Origin: Anaerolineales bacterium
GTDB lineage: Bacteria > Chloroflexota > Anaerolineae > Anaerolineales > DRMV01
Assembly: GCA_015484985.1 (NCBI GenBank)
Contig: WFUL01000223.1
Span: 1-12,626 of the forward strand
Reading direction: 5' to 3'
DNA: 12,626 nucleotides
A model generated the notes under the pieces. That model did no database searches and had not been told where the DNA came from. It worked only from the letters and a program-made list of their open reading frames with translations. Numbering within the stretch: position 1 is the first letter of the stretch; every line of letters starts with the position of its first letter. Of the stretch, positions 1-6,658 are shown one piece after another. A program made the translations under genes and the position numbers.

Positions 1-942
1 TCCCGGGACCATGGGCCTCCCCGGGAGCCTCTCCAGCCCCACCCCGGTCCTACCCTTGTCACCACGCCTTCGCATCCTCAAGGTCCGGAACGGGTTGTGC
101 CGGCCCTGCGGGTACATTTGCCCCACTGGAGTCCCACTCAGCGGCGACGGCGCACCCCTGTCCCGGGCCGTCGTTCGCGTACATTGCGAAAGCCCGCCCG
201 AAGGCGCGGGAAGTACATCCGGGCCCGTATACCCCGGGGGTCGGTAAGAGATGTTGCCTGGGATGCCACCCTCCGGGCGGCGGCGCCTTATCAACGGCGC
301 CGCCGCGCCAGGGTTCGTGGCCGCGGCTGGCTCCTGCATCCTCAGGATTTGCGGGAGAAAGAACGGGCCGTGCCCGGCGCGCATCTCATCCTGTTCGTGG
401 TGGACGCTTCCTGGTCCATGGCCGTGTCCAAACGCATGGAGGCGACGAAAGGAGCCATCCTGACCCTGCTGGAGGAAGCCTACCGCCGACGGGATCGAGT
501 CGGCATGATTGTGTTTCGTCGGCAGGGGGCCCAGTTGGTGCTTCCCCCGACCCCCTCCATTCAACGGGCCCGTCGCGCGCTGAACCGGGTTCCCGTAGGG
601 GGCAAGACGCCCTTGGCCGCGGGTCTGGCCTTGGCTTATGAAGTTGTACGACGAGAGCGCCTCAAAGACCCGGACTTGCGTCCACTGGTGGTGTTGCTCA
701 CCGATGGCGCGGGAAACGTCCCCCTGTATGGCGGTAACCCTTTGGAAGAAGCCTATACCTGGGCCCGACGGATGGCTCGGGAGGGCATCCCGGCCCTGAT
801 CATCAACATGGAGCAGCCCGAGTTCGACCGGGGGCTGGCCCAGAAACTGGCCCAGCATTTACACGCACCCTGCCTCACACCTCTGGAGTGGACGCCTCAG
901 TATCTGGCCGCTCAGGTGCGGCAACGTATGGAAGGGGTATAG
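1..942 (+). CDS. VWA-domain protein, magnesium-chelatase subunit D-like, 5'-truncated by the window edge
   Basis: The reading frame is open from base 1 with no convincing start, so the gene begins outside the window and only its last 313 residues are visible. Residues 1-120 are a Pro/Arg-rich linker containing RRGKYIRARIPRG and a stretch like the region before the integrin domain of ChlD/BchD proteins. Residues about 129-300 form a von Willebrand A domain. The metal-site residues are intact: D135-A-S137-W-S139, T203 in GGKTPLAAGL, and D235 in LLTDGAGN. In this family the VWA subunit works with an AAA+ ATPase, often fused upstream, to drive metal insertion into a tetrapyrrole; Mg for bacteriochlorophyll or Co for cobalamin. 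Which metal cannot be told here, because no CobN/ChlH partner is in view. A GTG at 97 is internal, not the start. Other MoxR/VWA systems are less likely given the linker. Confidence 0.82.
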   Translation, partial: SRDHGPPREPLQPHPGPTLVTTPSHPQGPERVVPALRVHLPHWSPTQRRRRTPVPGRRSRTLRKPARRRGKYIRARIPRGSVRDVAWDATLRAAAPYQRRRRARVRGRGWLLHPQDLREKERAVPGAHLILFVVDASWSMAVSKRMEATKGAILTLLEEAYRRRDRVGMIVFRRQGAQLVLPPTPSIQRARRALNRVPVGGKTPLAAGLALAYEVVRRERLKDPDLRPLVVLLTDGAGNVPLYGGNPLEEAYTWARRMAREGIPALIINMEQPEFDRGLAQKLAQHLHAPCLTPLEWTPQYLAAQVRQRMEGV

Positions 943-945
943 TGT

Positions 946-957
946 GTTACACTTACG
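946..957 (+). promoter_or_regulatory. Possible -10 region upstream of ahcY (box GTTACACTTACG)
   Basis: TACACT (948-953) lies in GTTACACTTACG about 36 nt before the ahcY start. Nearly the same 12-mer (11 of 12 bases) lies 40 nt before the acyl-CoA synthetase start. No good -35 hexamer is visible here, and an overlapping TATAGT (938-943) is an alternative -10. The call rests mainly on the shared box. Confidence 0.3.
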
Positions 958-993
958 CCGATTCGCGTTTGAAACCTTGAGGGAGGAACACCC

Positions 994-2259
994 ATGACCG
1001 CCGAGAAGTATCACGTGAAAGACCTGTCTTTGGCCGAAGCTGGCCAGCAGCGCATTGCCTGGGCTGAGCGGGAGATGCCCGTTCTGCGTCAAATTCGCGA
1101 ACGCTTCGCCCGAGAGAAGCCCCTTTCGGGCCTTCGCATTGCGGCCTGTCTGCATGTGACCACGGAAACGGCCAACCTCATGCGCACCCTCAAGGCCGGG
1201 GGCGCGCAGGTGGTGCTAACGGCTTCCAACCCCCTGTCCACCCAGGACGACGTGGCTGCGGCCCTGGTGGTCTACGACGACATTCCCGTGTTCGCCATCA
1301 AAGGAGAGGACACGGACACCTACTATCAACACATCCATGCCGCGCTGGACTTCCGTCCCCACATCACCATGGACGACGGCGCGGACCTCATCAGCACGCT
1401 GCACAAAGAGCGTCGTGACCAGCTCACGGACATCATCGGAGGCACCGAGGAGACCACCACGGGTGTCATCCGCCTGCGGGCCATGGCCGATGACGGCGCC
1501 CTGGCCTATCCCGTGATTGCGGTGAACGACGCCCTGACCAAGCACCTGTTCGACAACCGGTACGGTACGGGCCAGTCTACCTGGGACGGCGTGCTGCGGG
1601 CCACGAACATTCTTATCGCGGGACGCACCGTTGTGGTAGCGGGGTATGGGTGGTGCGGCCGGGGTGTGGCCATGCGAGCCCGGGGTCTGGGCGCGCGGGT
1701 CATCGTCACCGAGGTGGACCCCTTGCGGGCCCTGGAGGCGGCCATGGATGGGTTCTGGGTCATGCCCATGAGGGAGGCCGCCAGGTTGGGCGATGTGTTC
1801 ATCACCGTCACCGGCGACATCCACGTGCTGGATCGGGAGCACTTCGAGGTCATGAAGGACGGGGCCATCATGGCCAACGCCGGCCACTTCAACGTGGAAA
1901 TCAACATCCCGGCCCTGGAGGCCCTGGCGGAAAGCAAACGGCGAGTGCGCCCTTATGTGGATGAATACCGTCTTCCCAATGGGCGGCGGCTTTACCTGTT
2001 GGCCGAAGGCCGGTTGGTGAACCTGGCGGCCGCGGAAGGACATCCGGCCAGCGTGATGGACATGTCCTTTGCCAATCAGGCGTTGAGTGTGGAATACCTG
2101 GTGAAAGAAGGCAAACATCTACAACCCAAGGTCTACGCGGTCCCACGAGAACTGGACGAACAAGTAGCCCGCTTGAAGTTGCAGGCTATGGGTATAGGTA
2201 TTGATGTCCTGACTTCGGAACAGGAGGAATACCTGCATTCCTGGGAGATGGGCACATAA
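994..2259 (+). CDS. ahcY: Adenosylhomocysteinase (S-adenosyl-L-homocysteine hydrolase)
   Basis: This cytoplasmic NAD-dependent enzyme splits S-adenosylhomocysteine into adenosine and homocysteine, relieving product inhibition of methyltransferases. At 421 residues it is the short form that lacks the insertion of the eukaryotic/proteobacterial enzyme. Visible motifs in order: H54-V-T-T-E58-T at the substrate site; TASNPLSTQDDVAAAL; DDGADLISTLH; GGTEETTTGV; NDALTKHLFDNRYGTGQS, with Thr where the long form has Cys, as in archaeal and thermophile enzymes; the Rossmann stretch GYGWCGRG; and NAGHFNVEI. The C-terminus YLHSWEMGT is typical. The ATG at 994 is set by a GGGAGGA Shine-Dalgarno at 981-987. 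It follows the VWA gene by 51 nt and could share its transcript, but a promoter-like box lies in the gap. Identity is very secure. Confidence 0.97.
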   Translation: MTAEKYHVKDLSLAEAGQQRIAWAEREMPVLRQIRERFAREKPLSGLRIAACLHVTTETANLMRTLKAGGAQVVLTASNPLSTQDDVAAALVVYDDIPVFAIKGEDTDTYYQHIHAALDFRPHITMDDGADLISTLHKERRDQLTDIIGGTEETTTGVIRLRAMADDGALAYPVIAVNDALTKHLFDNRYGTGQSTWDGVLRATNILIAGRTVVVAGYGWCGRGVAMRARGLGARVIVTEVDPLRALEAAMDGFWVMPMREAARLGDVFITVTGDIHVLDREHFEVMKDGAIMANAGHFNVEINIPALEALAESKRRVRPYVDEYRLPNGRRLYLLAEGRLVNLAAAEGHPASVMDMSFANQALSVEYLVKEGKHLQPKVYAVPRELDEQVARLKLQAMGIGIDVLTSEQEEYLHSWEMGT

Positions 2260-2267
2260 CGTGCTGA

Positions 2268-2394
2268 CGCAGAGGTGCTTGCGCACCTCTGTGGCCTGTT
2301 GCATCCCCATGCCTTGGGTGCGGCATGGTTTCCTGCCCTATGGAAAGGGCATGTTGGAAAGGTTCGCCAAATCCATCTCCGCAAACCGTGGATT
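2268..2394 (+). other. Cluster of four small hairpins after ahcY; possible structured 3' UTR or small RNA
   Basis: The 330-bp gap between ahcY and the next gene holds no convincing gene but has four consecutive inverted repeats. They are CAGAGGTGC/GCACCTCTG (2270-2278 with 2283-2291, loop TTGC), CCATGCC/GGCATGG (2307-2313 with 2322-2328), TGCCCT/AGGGCA (2334-2339 with 2346-2351) and AATCCA/TGGATT (2370-2375 with 2389-2394). None has its own T-run, and the block ends at the strong terminator at 2427. It does not match a tRNA, SRP RNA or SAH riboswitch that I know. It may be an ordinary 3' UTR or a small RNA. Confidence 0.4.
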
Positions 2395-2426
2395 ATCCCC
2401 AACCGGGTACGGAATCGCAGGTAGCG

Positions 2427-2470
2427 AAATAAGATGATGCGGCGGCTTCGCCGCATCATCTTATTTTTTC
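2427..2470 (+). terminator. Strong intrinsic terminator
   Basis: A perfect 18-bp stem pairs 2427-2444 (AAATAAGATGATGCGGCG) with 2449-2466, closed by a 4-nt loop, GCTT, and followed by more T residues in TTATTTTTTC. It ends the ahcY transcript. The A-rich 5' flank could give weaker termination on the other strand, but no minus-strand gene needs it. Confidence 0.9.
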
Positions 2471-2589
2471 TCTCTCTCGGTGGTGTGTTTTCTATAGAAA
2501 TCCGGCACGACAAGAGCAACTCTTCTCGGTTTCCGGGGTTGTATAACAGGACAAAGACATGGTCAGGTTTCATGGGGTGAGGAGGGGCG

Positions 2590-2844
2590 ATGCGAAAGGA
2601 GATGGACAGTTTGCAAGACATCGAGAGGTTGCTGGCCCAGGGCTTGGTCCCTGTACAGCCGGATGAGTCCTTTGTACGGCATATGGCCGCTCGCCTACAG
2701 GAACCTCGGACGTTCGAAATCGAAAGGGCTCGGCAGGGCGTGGTGCACAGTCATCTGGGTGCCTTTTTCCTCATGGGTTTGGGGTTGGGGTTGTTCCTCA
2801 CCGGTTTGGGATTATGGTTCTGGTGGCGCCGTCGTTTACGGTAA
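2590..2844 (+). CDS. Small single-pass membrane protein, function unknown
   Basis: I do not recognise this 84-residue protein as a named family. Residues 1-50 are charged and amphipathic, with DIERLLAQG and a DESFVRHMAARLQ stretch resembling the short N-terminal helices of small hypothetical Chloroflexota proteins or anti-sigma-like proteins. Residues about 54-77 form one hydrophobic Gly/Leu/Phe-rich segment ending in WFWWRRRLR. The basic tail predicts a cytoplasmic C-terminus by the positive-inside rule, although the N-terminal part is also charged. The ATG at 2590 follows GAGGAGGGG at 2579-2587, a strong ribosome-binding site. It stands alone, behind the ahcY terminator and followed by hairpins before the phosphofructokinase gene. 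A TATAAC at 2542-2547 could be its -10, but no clear -35 is visible. That it is a real gene rests on the Shine-Dalgarno and the clean membrane segment. Confidence 0.68.
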   Translation: MRKEMDSLQDIERLLAQGLVPVQPDESFVRHMAARLQEPRTFEIERARQGVVHSHLGAFFLMGLGLGLFLTGLGLWFWWRRRLR

Positions 2845-2868
2845 AATGGCCCGTTGAAGCGGGCCGTT
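2845..2868 (+). promoter_or_regulatory. Leader hairpin upstream of phosphofructokinase
   Basis: AATGGCCCG (2845-2853) pairs with CGGGCCGTT (2860-2868) around a 6-nt loop, nine pairs with one G-T wobble. It starts directly after the preceding stop codon and has no T-run. Part of its 3' arm (GCGGGC, 2859-2864) can alternatively pair with GCCCGC (2893-2898) inside the next hairpin, so the two may compete. Confidence 0.45.
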
Positions 2869-2883
2869 GCACGAAAGACAAGG

Positions 2884-2911
2884 AAGGCGACCGCCCGCGC
2901 GGTCGCTTTTT
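2884..2911 (+). terminator. Intrinsic terminator or attenuator 21 nt before phosphofructokinase
   Basis: GCGACCGC (2887-2894) pairs with GCGGTCGC (2899-2906) around loop CCGC, followed by TTTTTG; AA/TT pairs extend the stem. It would end the transcript of the small membrane protein. The phosphofructokinase ATG is at 2933, so there is no room for a promoter between them. Either transcription reads through, or this is an attenuator in the phosphofructokinase leader. Confidence 0.8.
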
Positions 2912-2932
2912 GTTACCCACGAGGAGGTTGGG

Positions 2933-4063
2933 ATGTCTTCCCACGGGAAAAAACGGATTGCCATCTTGACGGGTGGCGGAGACGCGCCCGGGTTGAACGC
3001 GGTGATTCGGGCAGCGGCGCGAACGGCCATATGGGTCTACGGATGGGACATCTTTGGGGTGCGCAACGGTTATGACGGTTTCCTGGAACCGGACGGGGTG
3101 TTTCCCTTGACCCTGGACCATGTATTGGGCATTTTGCCACGAGGTGGCACCATTTTGGGTGCGGCCAATCGAGGGGAGCCCTTTGCGCGTAAGGTGGTGC
3201 AGGACGGCAAAGAAGTGGTTGTGGACGTCTCGGAGCGCATTGTGGCCCGGGCACGGGAACTGGAACTGGACGCGGTCATCGTGGTCGGGGGCGACGGCAC
3301 TTTGCGTTCCGCGCTCCGCCTCTACGAGATGGGCCTGCCCATCGTGGGGGTTCCCAAAACCATTGATAACGACGTCCATGGCACCGATTACACCATTGGT
3401 TTCGACACGGCTGTCCAGGTGGCCGCGGATGCCCTGGACCGGCTGCATTCCACCGCGGAAGCCCATCACCGGGTCATGGTGGTGGAGCTCATGGGCCGCC
3501 ATGCAGGTTTCCTGGCCCTGCATGGGGGGGTGGCGGGCGGCGCGGATGTCATTCTCATCCCGGAAATCCCTTTCCACTTTGAGGTCTTAGCCGAAGCCGT
3601 ACGCCAGCGAGTTCGTCGGGGACGCCAGTTCAGCATCTTCGCCGTAGCGGAAGGTGCCTACCCCGTGGGTGGGCAACCTGTCTACCGGCGCACCGGTGAC
3701 GCCTTTACCGTGCCTCGTCTGGGCGGCATCTCCGAAGTGGTCGCCCGGTATATTGAGGAAGCGACCGGAGTGGAGAGCCGGTTCCTTATCTTGGGTCACC
3801 TACAACGAGGGGGCTCGCCCAGCGCGACGGACCGGGTCTTGGGTACCCGCTTTGGTACCATGGCCGTGCGTTTCATCGCGGAGGGACGCCTGGGGATGAT
3901 GACCGCCTTACGAGGGGATGACATCGTGCCCGTAGCCCTGGAGGAAGCCCTGGCCCGCCATCGTAATGTGGACCCCAACGGGGAGCTGGTGCGGGCCGCC
4001 CGTGATATTGGGGTCATCTTCGGCGACGAAATCGAACTGCTCTCTTCGACTAATACGGAGTGA
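2933..4063 (+). CDS. pfkA: 6-phosphofructokinase, ATP-type residue pattern with Lys at the second selectivity site
   Basis: This 376-residue cytoplasmic enzyme phosphorylates fructose 6-phosphate at C1, the committed step of glycolysis. Motifs: TGGGDAPGLNAVIR near residues 13-26; VVGGDG with D121-G122; PKTIDND with K142 and catalytic-base D145; MGRHAGFLAL; and LGHLQRGGSPSATDR at the effector/substrate site. In E. coli numbering the selectivity positions are Gly104 and Lys124. Gly104 indicates ATP rather than pyrophosphate; Lys124 is shared with PPi enzymes and occurs in the group III/mixed clade. So ATP is the likely donor, not certain. The start at 2933 follows GAGGAGG (2921-2927) and gives the conserved N-terminus; an upstream in-frame start at 2867 would run through the terminator hairpin and is rejected. 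The SCP2-like gene follows after 3 nt. Confidence 0.95.
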   Translation: MSSHGKKRIAILTGGGDAPGLNAVIRAAARTAIWVYGWDIFGVRNGYDGFLEPDGVFPLTLDHVLGILPRGGTILGAANRGEPFARKVVQDGKEVVVDVSERIVARARELELDAVIVVGGDGTLRSALRLYEMGLPIVGVPKTIDNDVHGTDYTIGFDTAVQVAADALDRLHSTAEAHHRVMVVELMGRHAGFLALHGGVAGGADVILIPEIPFHFEVLAEAVRQRVRRGRQFSIFAVAEGAYPVGGQPVYRRTGDAFTVPRLGGISEVVARYIEEATGVESRFLILGHLQRGGSPSATDRVLGTRFGTMAVRFIAEGRLGMMTALRGDDIVPVALEEALARHRNVDPNGELVRAARDIGVIFGDEIELLSSTNTE

Positions 4064-4066
4064 ACT

Positions 4067-4417
4067 ATGCGACGCTTCCAAAGTTTCGATGAAGTCTTTC
4101 AGGCGCTTAAAGAACACTTCCGACCGGAGACCGCCCAAGCCGTGCAGGCTGTCGTTGGGGTGCATATTGAGGGAGAAGGTGGGGGATCTTGGTACCTGGA
4201 TTTTGACGAGGGTCGATTGGACGTCCTGCGGGAAACACCAGACAAGCCCATCGACGTAGAAGTTTCTGTGAGCGCGGAGGATTATTGGGCTTTGCTGTAC
4301 GGCGAAATGGACCCACTGGCCGCGTACATGCGTGGTCGGCTGCGCATTCGCGGTGACCTGCGTTTGCTCTATCAACTGCAACACCTTTTCCGCCTTCCCG
4401 ATTCGTCCGCTTCGTGA
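4067..4417 (+). CDS. SCP2 (sterol carrier protein 2)-like domain protein
   Basis: A 116-residue single-domain protein. The sequence follows the SCP2 fold pattern: an N-terminal helix (residues about 5-26), a strand region ending in WYLDFDEGRLDVLRE, then VEVSVSAEDYWALLYGEMDPLAAYMRGRLRIRGDL, whose Ala-Glu-Asp and Gly-Asp-Leu signatures are typical of the family, and a last helix. SCP2 domains bind lipids or acyl-CoA in a hydrophobic pocket; in bacteria the ligand is usually unknown. There is no signal peptide, so it is probably cytoplasmic. Its GGAG (4058-4061) overlaps the phosphofructokinase stop codon and the gap is 3 nt, so the two are translated from one mRNA. The functional link to glycolysis is not obvious from sequence. 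Confidence 0.85.
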   Translation: MRRFQSFDEVFQALKEHFRPETAQAVQAVVGVHIEGEGGGSWYLDFDEGRLDVLRETPDKPIDVEVSVSAEDYWALLYGEMDPLAAYMRGRLRIRGDLRLLYQLQHLFRLPDSSAS

Positions 4418-4441
4418 TATGTTTGGTGCCGGTTCAATGAG

Positions 4442-4470
4442 CCGTGATCGAAGTATGACCTGGATCACGG
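4442..4470 (+). promoter_or_regulatory. Inverted repeat upstream of ugd, possible operator
   Basis: CCGTGATC (4442-4449) and GATCACGG (4463-4470) are perfect inverted 8-mers separated by 13 nt, with arm centres 21 bp apart, about two helical turns. That spacing suits a dimeric regulator. The site lies 55 nt before the ugd start. A TATGTA directly after it (4471-4476) could be a poor -10. As RNA it would form an 8-bp hairpin with a 13-nt loop and no T-run, so a terminator is unlikely. Confidence 0.45.
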
Positions 4471-4525
4471 TATGTAAGGTTGGGATCCCCATTGGCGGAA
4501 CTTGAAAGCATGGAGGACAGGACAC

Positions 4526-5887
4526 ATGCGGAAAATCGCGGTTATAGGCATGGGATACGTGGGCTTGGTCACCGCTGCCGGGTTCGCCGATTTGGGAAAC
4601 CGGGTGGTGGGTGTGGACATTGATGAGGCCAAGATTGAAAAGCTGCGTCGGGGAGAGATGCCCTTTTACGAACCCGGCCTGGAAGAAATGGTGTGCCGCA
4701 ATATGGAAATGGGACGTCTGGCTTTCACCACCTCTTATACCGAGGCGCTGGACGGGGCGGAATTCGTCTTTATCGCTGTGGGAACTCCCCCCGGACTCAA
4801 TGGCGAGGCGGACTTGCGCTATGTGGAATCCGCGGCGCGGTCCATTGCCGAACACATGCGCCATTCCCTCATCATCGTAAACAAGTCTACGGTACCGGTG
4901 GGAACCGGGGACTGGGTGACGGAAGTGGTGAAGAAGCATCAGAAGGAGCCCATTCCCTTCGCGGTGGTCTCGTGTCCGGAATTCCTGCGAGAGGGTTCGG
5001 CCATTTATGATTTCATGAACCCCCACCGTATCGTGCTGGGGTCCACGAATCGAGAGGCTGCGGAAAAGGTGGCCCAACTCCACCTGCCTCTGCGTGCGCC
5101 CATCATGATCACGGATATCCGCACGGCGGAGATGATTAAGTACGCTTCCAACGCCTTCTTGGCCACCAAGATTTCCTTCATCAACGAAATCGCCAACATC
5201 TGCGAGGCCCTGGGGGCCGACGTTAAGGAAGTCGCGGTAGGTATGGGGTACGACCCTCGCATCGGGCCGCACTTTCTCGAGGCCGGACTGGGCTTTGGGG
5301 GTTCCTGTTTCCCCAAGGACGTTCGGGCCCTGGCCTATGCCGCGGAAGTCATGGGGCGCTATCCCCAATTGCTCTACACGGTTTTGGAAATTAACGACGA
5401 CCGACGACGCATGGCTGTGCGTAGGGTCAAGGAAATGCTGGGCGGTACGCTGCAAGGCCACATCGTGGGACTTTTGGGGCTGTCCTTCAAGCCCAATACA
5501 GACGACATGCGGGAGGCTCCCTCCATTGACATTGCCCGTTATCTGATGGAGGAAGGGGCCCGGGTGCGGGCGTATGACCCCATCGCCATGGAGAACGCCA
5601 AGCGTCTCATGCCGGAACTGGAATACTTCCCTGATCCGTACAGCATGGCTGAAGGCGCGGATGCCCTCATTGTGGTCACGGATTGGAACGAGTTCAAGCA
5701 CCTGGATATGGCCCGTATCAAAAACTTGATGCGCCGTCCCGTGCTGTACGACGGTCGGAACATTTACGACCCTCAGACGATGTTCGAGTTGGGCTTCATT
5801 TACCGCGGGGTGGGCCGGGGCTATCCGCCTCCCGAGGACCCTAATCCGCCGGGATTGACCTGGGATAAAGCCAGGACGCAGGGATGA
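4526..5887 (+). CDS. ugd: UDP-glucose 6-dehydrogenase
   Basis: A 453-residue enzyme oxidising UDP-glucose to UDP-glucuronate with two NAD+, feeding surface polysaccharide or glycolipid synthesis. The N-terminal Rossmann motif is G8-M-G10-Y-V-G13; then EPGLEEMV, VGTPP, KSTVPVGTGD, SCPEFLREGSA, the central helix region with NAFLATKISFINEIAN, and GFGGSCFPKD containing catalytic Cys261. The C-terminal UDP-binding domain has GLSFKPNTDDMREAP and VVTDWNEF. Length and order match UgdH/TuaD/RkpK. UDP-N-acetylmannosamine dehydrogenase is the close alternative, but the GGSCFPKD and FKPNTDDMREAPS forms fit UDP-glucose dehydrogenase. The ATG at 4526 is chosen because GGAGG (4512-4516) precedes it and it begins directly with the Rossmann strand; a TTG at 4502 would precede the Shine-Dalgarno. 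It overlaps the next gene by ATGA. Confidence 0.94.
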   Translation: MRKIAVIGMGYVGLVTAAGFADLGNRVVGVDIDEAKIEKLRRGEMPFYEPGLEEMVCRNMEMGRLAFTTSYTEALDGAEFVFIAVGTPPGLNGEADLRYVESAARSIAEHMRHSLIIVNKSTVPVGTGDWVTEVVKKHQKEPIPFAVVSCPEFLREGSAIYDFMNPHRIVLGSTNREAAEKVAQLHLPLRAPIMITDIRTAEMIKYASNAFLATKISFINEIANICEALGADVKEVAVGMGYDPRIGPHFLEAGLGFGGSCFPKDVRALAYAAEVMGRYPQLLYTVLEINDDRRRMAVRRVKEMLGGTLQGHIVGLLGLSFKPNTDDMREAPSIDIARYLMEEGARVRAYDPIAMENAKRLMPELEYFPDPYSMAEGADALIVVTDWNEFKHLDMARIKNLMRRPVLYDGRNIYDPQTMFELGFIYRGVGRGYPPPEDPNPPGLTWDKARTQG

Positions 5888-6651
5888 GAGGGCGACCGTC
5901 CGACCTGCCGCCGGTTTGTGATTACGAGGGCTCGGATTACCAGTACCGCTTCTGGGAACGGGGCGGACGGGAGTACGAGGACCGGGCCGAGGTTCTGGCT
6001 CTACGGGCCCTGTTCCCGCAAGGCCATGGCCGCTTGCTGGAAATCGGCGCGGGCGCGGGTCGGATGACGCCCCGCTATCGGGGATTCCAGGAAGTGGTCC
6101 TTCTGGATTACGCCCGAAGCCAGTTACGTCTGGCTCGGGAACGTTTGGAGAAGACAGGGCCCACAGATATCCGGTATCGCTATGTAGCGGCCAACGCCTA
6201 CACCCTGCCCTTCCCAGAGGCCTTCTTTGACGCGGCGACCATGATTCGCACCCTGCACCATATGGCCGACCCGTTGCGCGTCTTGCGGGAAGTGCGGCGG
6301 GTACTCAAGCCCGGCGCGCCCTTTTTGTTGGAGTACGCCAGCAAGCGCCACCTTAAGGCCGTTTTGCGCTATCTGGCCCGTCGTCAGGAGTGGAATCCCT
6401 TCAGCCCGGAACCGGTGGAGTTCGCTCCCCTAAATTTCGATTTCCACCCCCGACAGGTGGAAATCTGGGCCCGGGAGGCCGGTTTCCATGTGAAAGCCCG
6501 ACGGGCCGTTTCCTACTTCCGCTGGGAACCACTCAAGCGTCACCTGCCTTTAGGCGTACTTTTGGGGTTGGAGCGTATGGCTCAGGCCACTGGGCGATGG
6601 ACATGGAGCCTCTATTCCCCCAGTGTGTTCCTGCTCCTGCAGGCCGTATGA
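5884..6651 (+). CDS. Class I SAM-dependent methyltransferase (type 11 fold)
   Basis: A 255-residue protein with a Methyltransf_11-like core. Motif I is LLEIGAGAG (residues 51-59), the acidic residue at the end of strand 2 is D75 in VVLLDYA, then ANAYTLPFPEAFFDAA as motif II/III and a LHHMADPLRVLREVRRVLKPGAPFLLEY segment as motifs for the post-catalytic strands. It should transfer a methyl group from SAM; the substrate is unknown and could be a lipid, sugar or small molecule. The start overlaps the ugd stop in ATGA, indicating translational coupling and suggesting a role in the same polysaccharide or glycoconjugate pathway, by inference. No signal peptide is visible. The C-terminal 60 residues are more divergent and may set specificity. 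Confidence 0.85.
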   Translation: MRGRPSDLPPVCDYEGSDYQYRFWERGGREYEDRAEVLALRALFPQGHGRLLEIGAGAGRMTPRYRGFQEVVLLDYARSQLRLARERLEKTGPTDIRYRYVAANAYTLPFPEAFFDAATMIRTLHHMADPLRVLREVRRVLKPGAPFLLEYASKRHLKAVLRYLARRQEWNPFSPEPVEFAPLNFDFHPRQVEIWAREAGFHVKARRAVSYFRWEPLKRHLPLGVLLGLERMAQATGRWTWSLYSPSVFLLLQAV

Positions 6652-6658
6652 ATGGAGG

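Noticed and set aside
943..993. SAH riboswitch upstream of ahcY
   Set aside because: The 51-nt gap is too short and lacks the conserved pseudoknot core; no match was visible.
1216..2118. 300-residue minus-strand open reading frame
   Set aside because: It is antisense to ahcY, His/Gly/Val-rich and without motif; a shadow of the real gene.
2260..2589. tRNA or SRP RNA in the gap
   Set aside because: No acceptor stem plus T-loop pattern and no conserved SRP loop sequence could be found.
2133..2621. 162-residue minus-strand open reading frame across the ahcY end and the gap
   Set aside because: It crosses the strong terminator hairpin and the end of ahcY, and its translation looks random in composition.
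2867..2932. N-terminal extension of phosphofructokinase
   Set aside because: It would place coding sequence through an intrinsic terminator, while ATG 2933 has a strong Shine-Dalgarno and the family's normal N-terminus.
3908..5701. 597-residue open reading frame on the minus strand
   Set aside because: It lies antisense across pfkA, the SCP2-like gene and ugd, all unmistakable on the plus strand. It has no recognisable domain and reflects high-GC codon bias.
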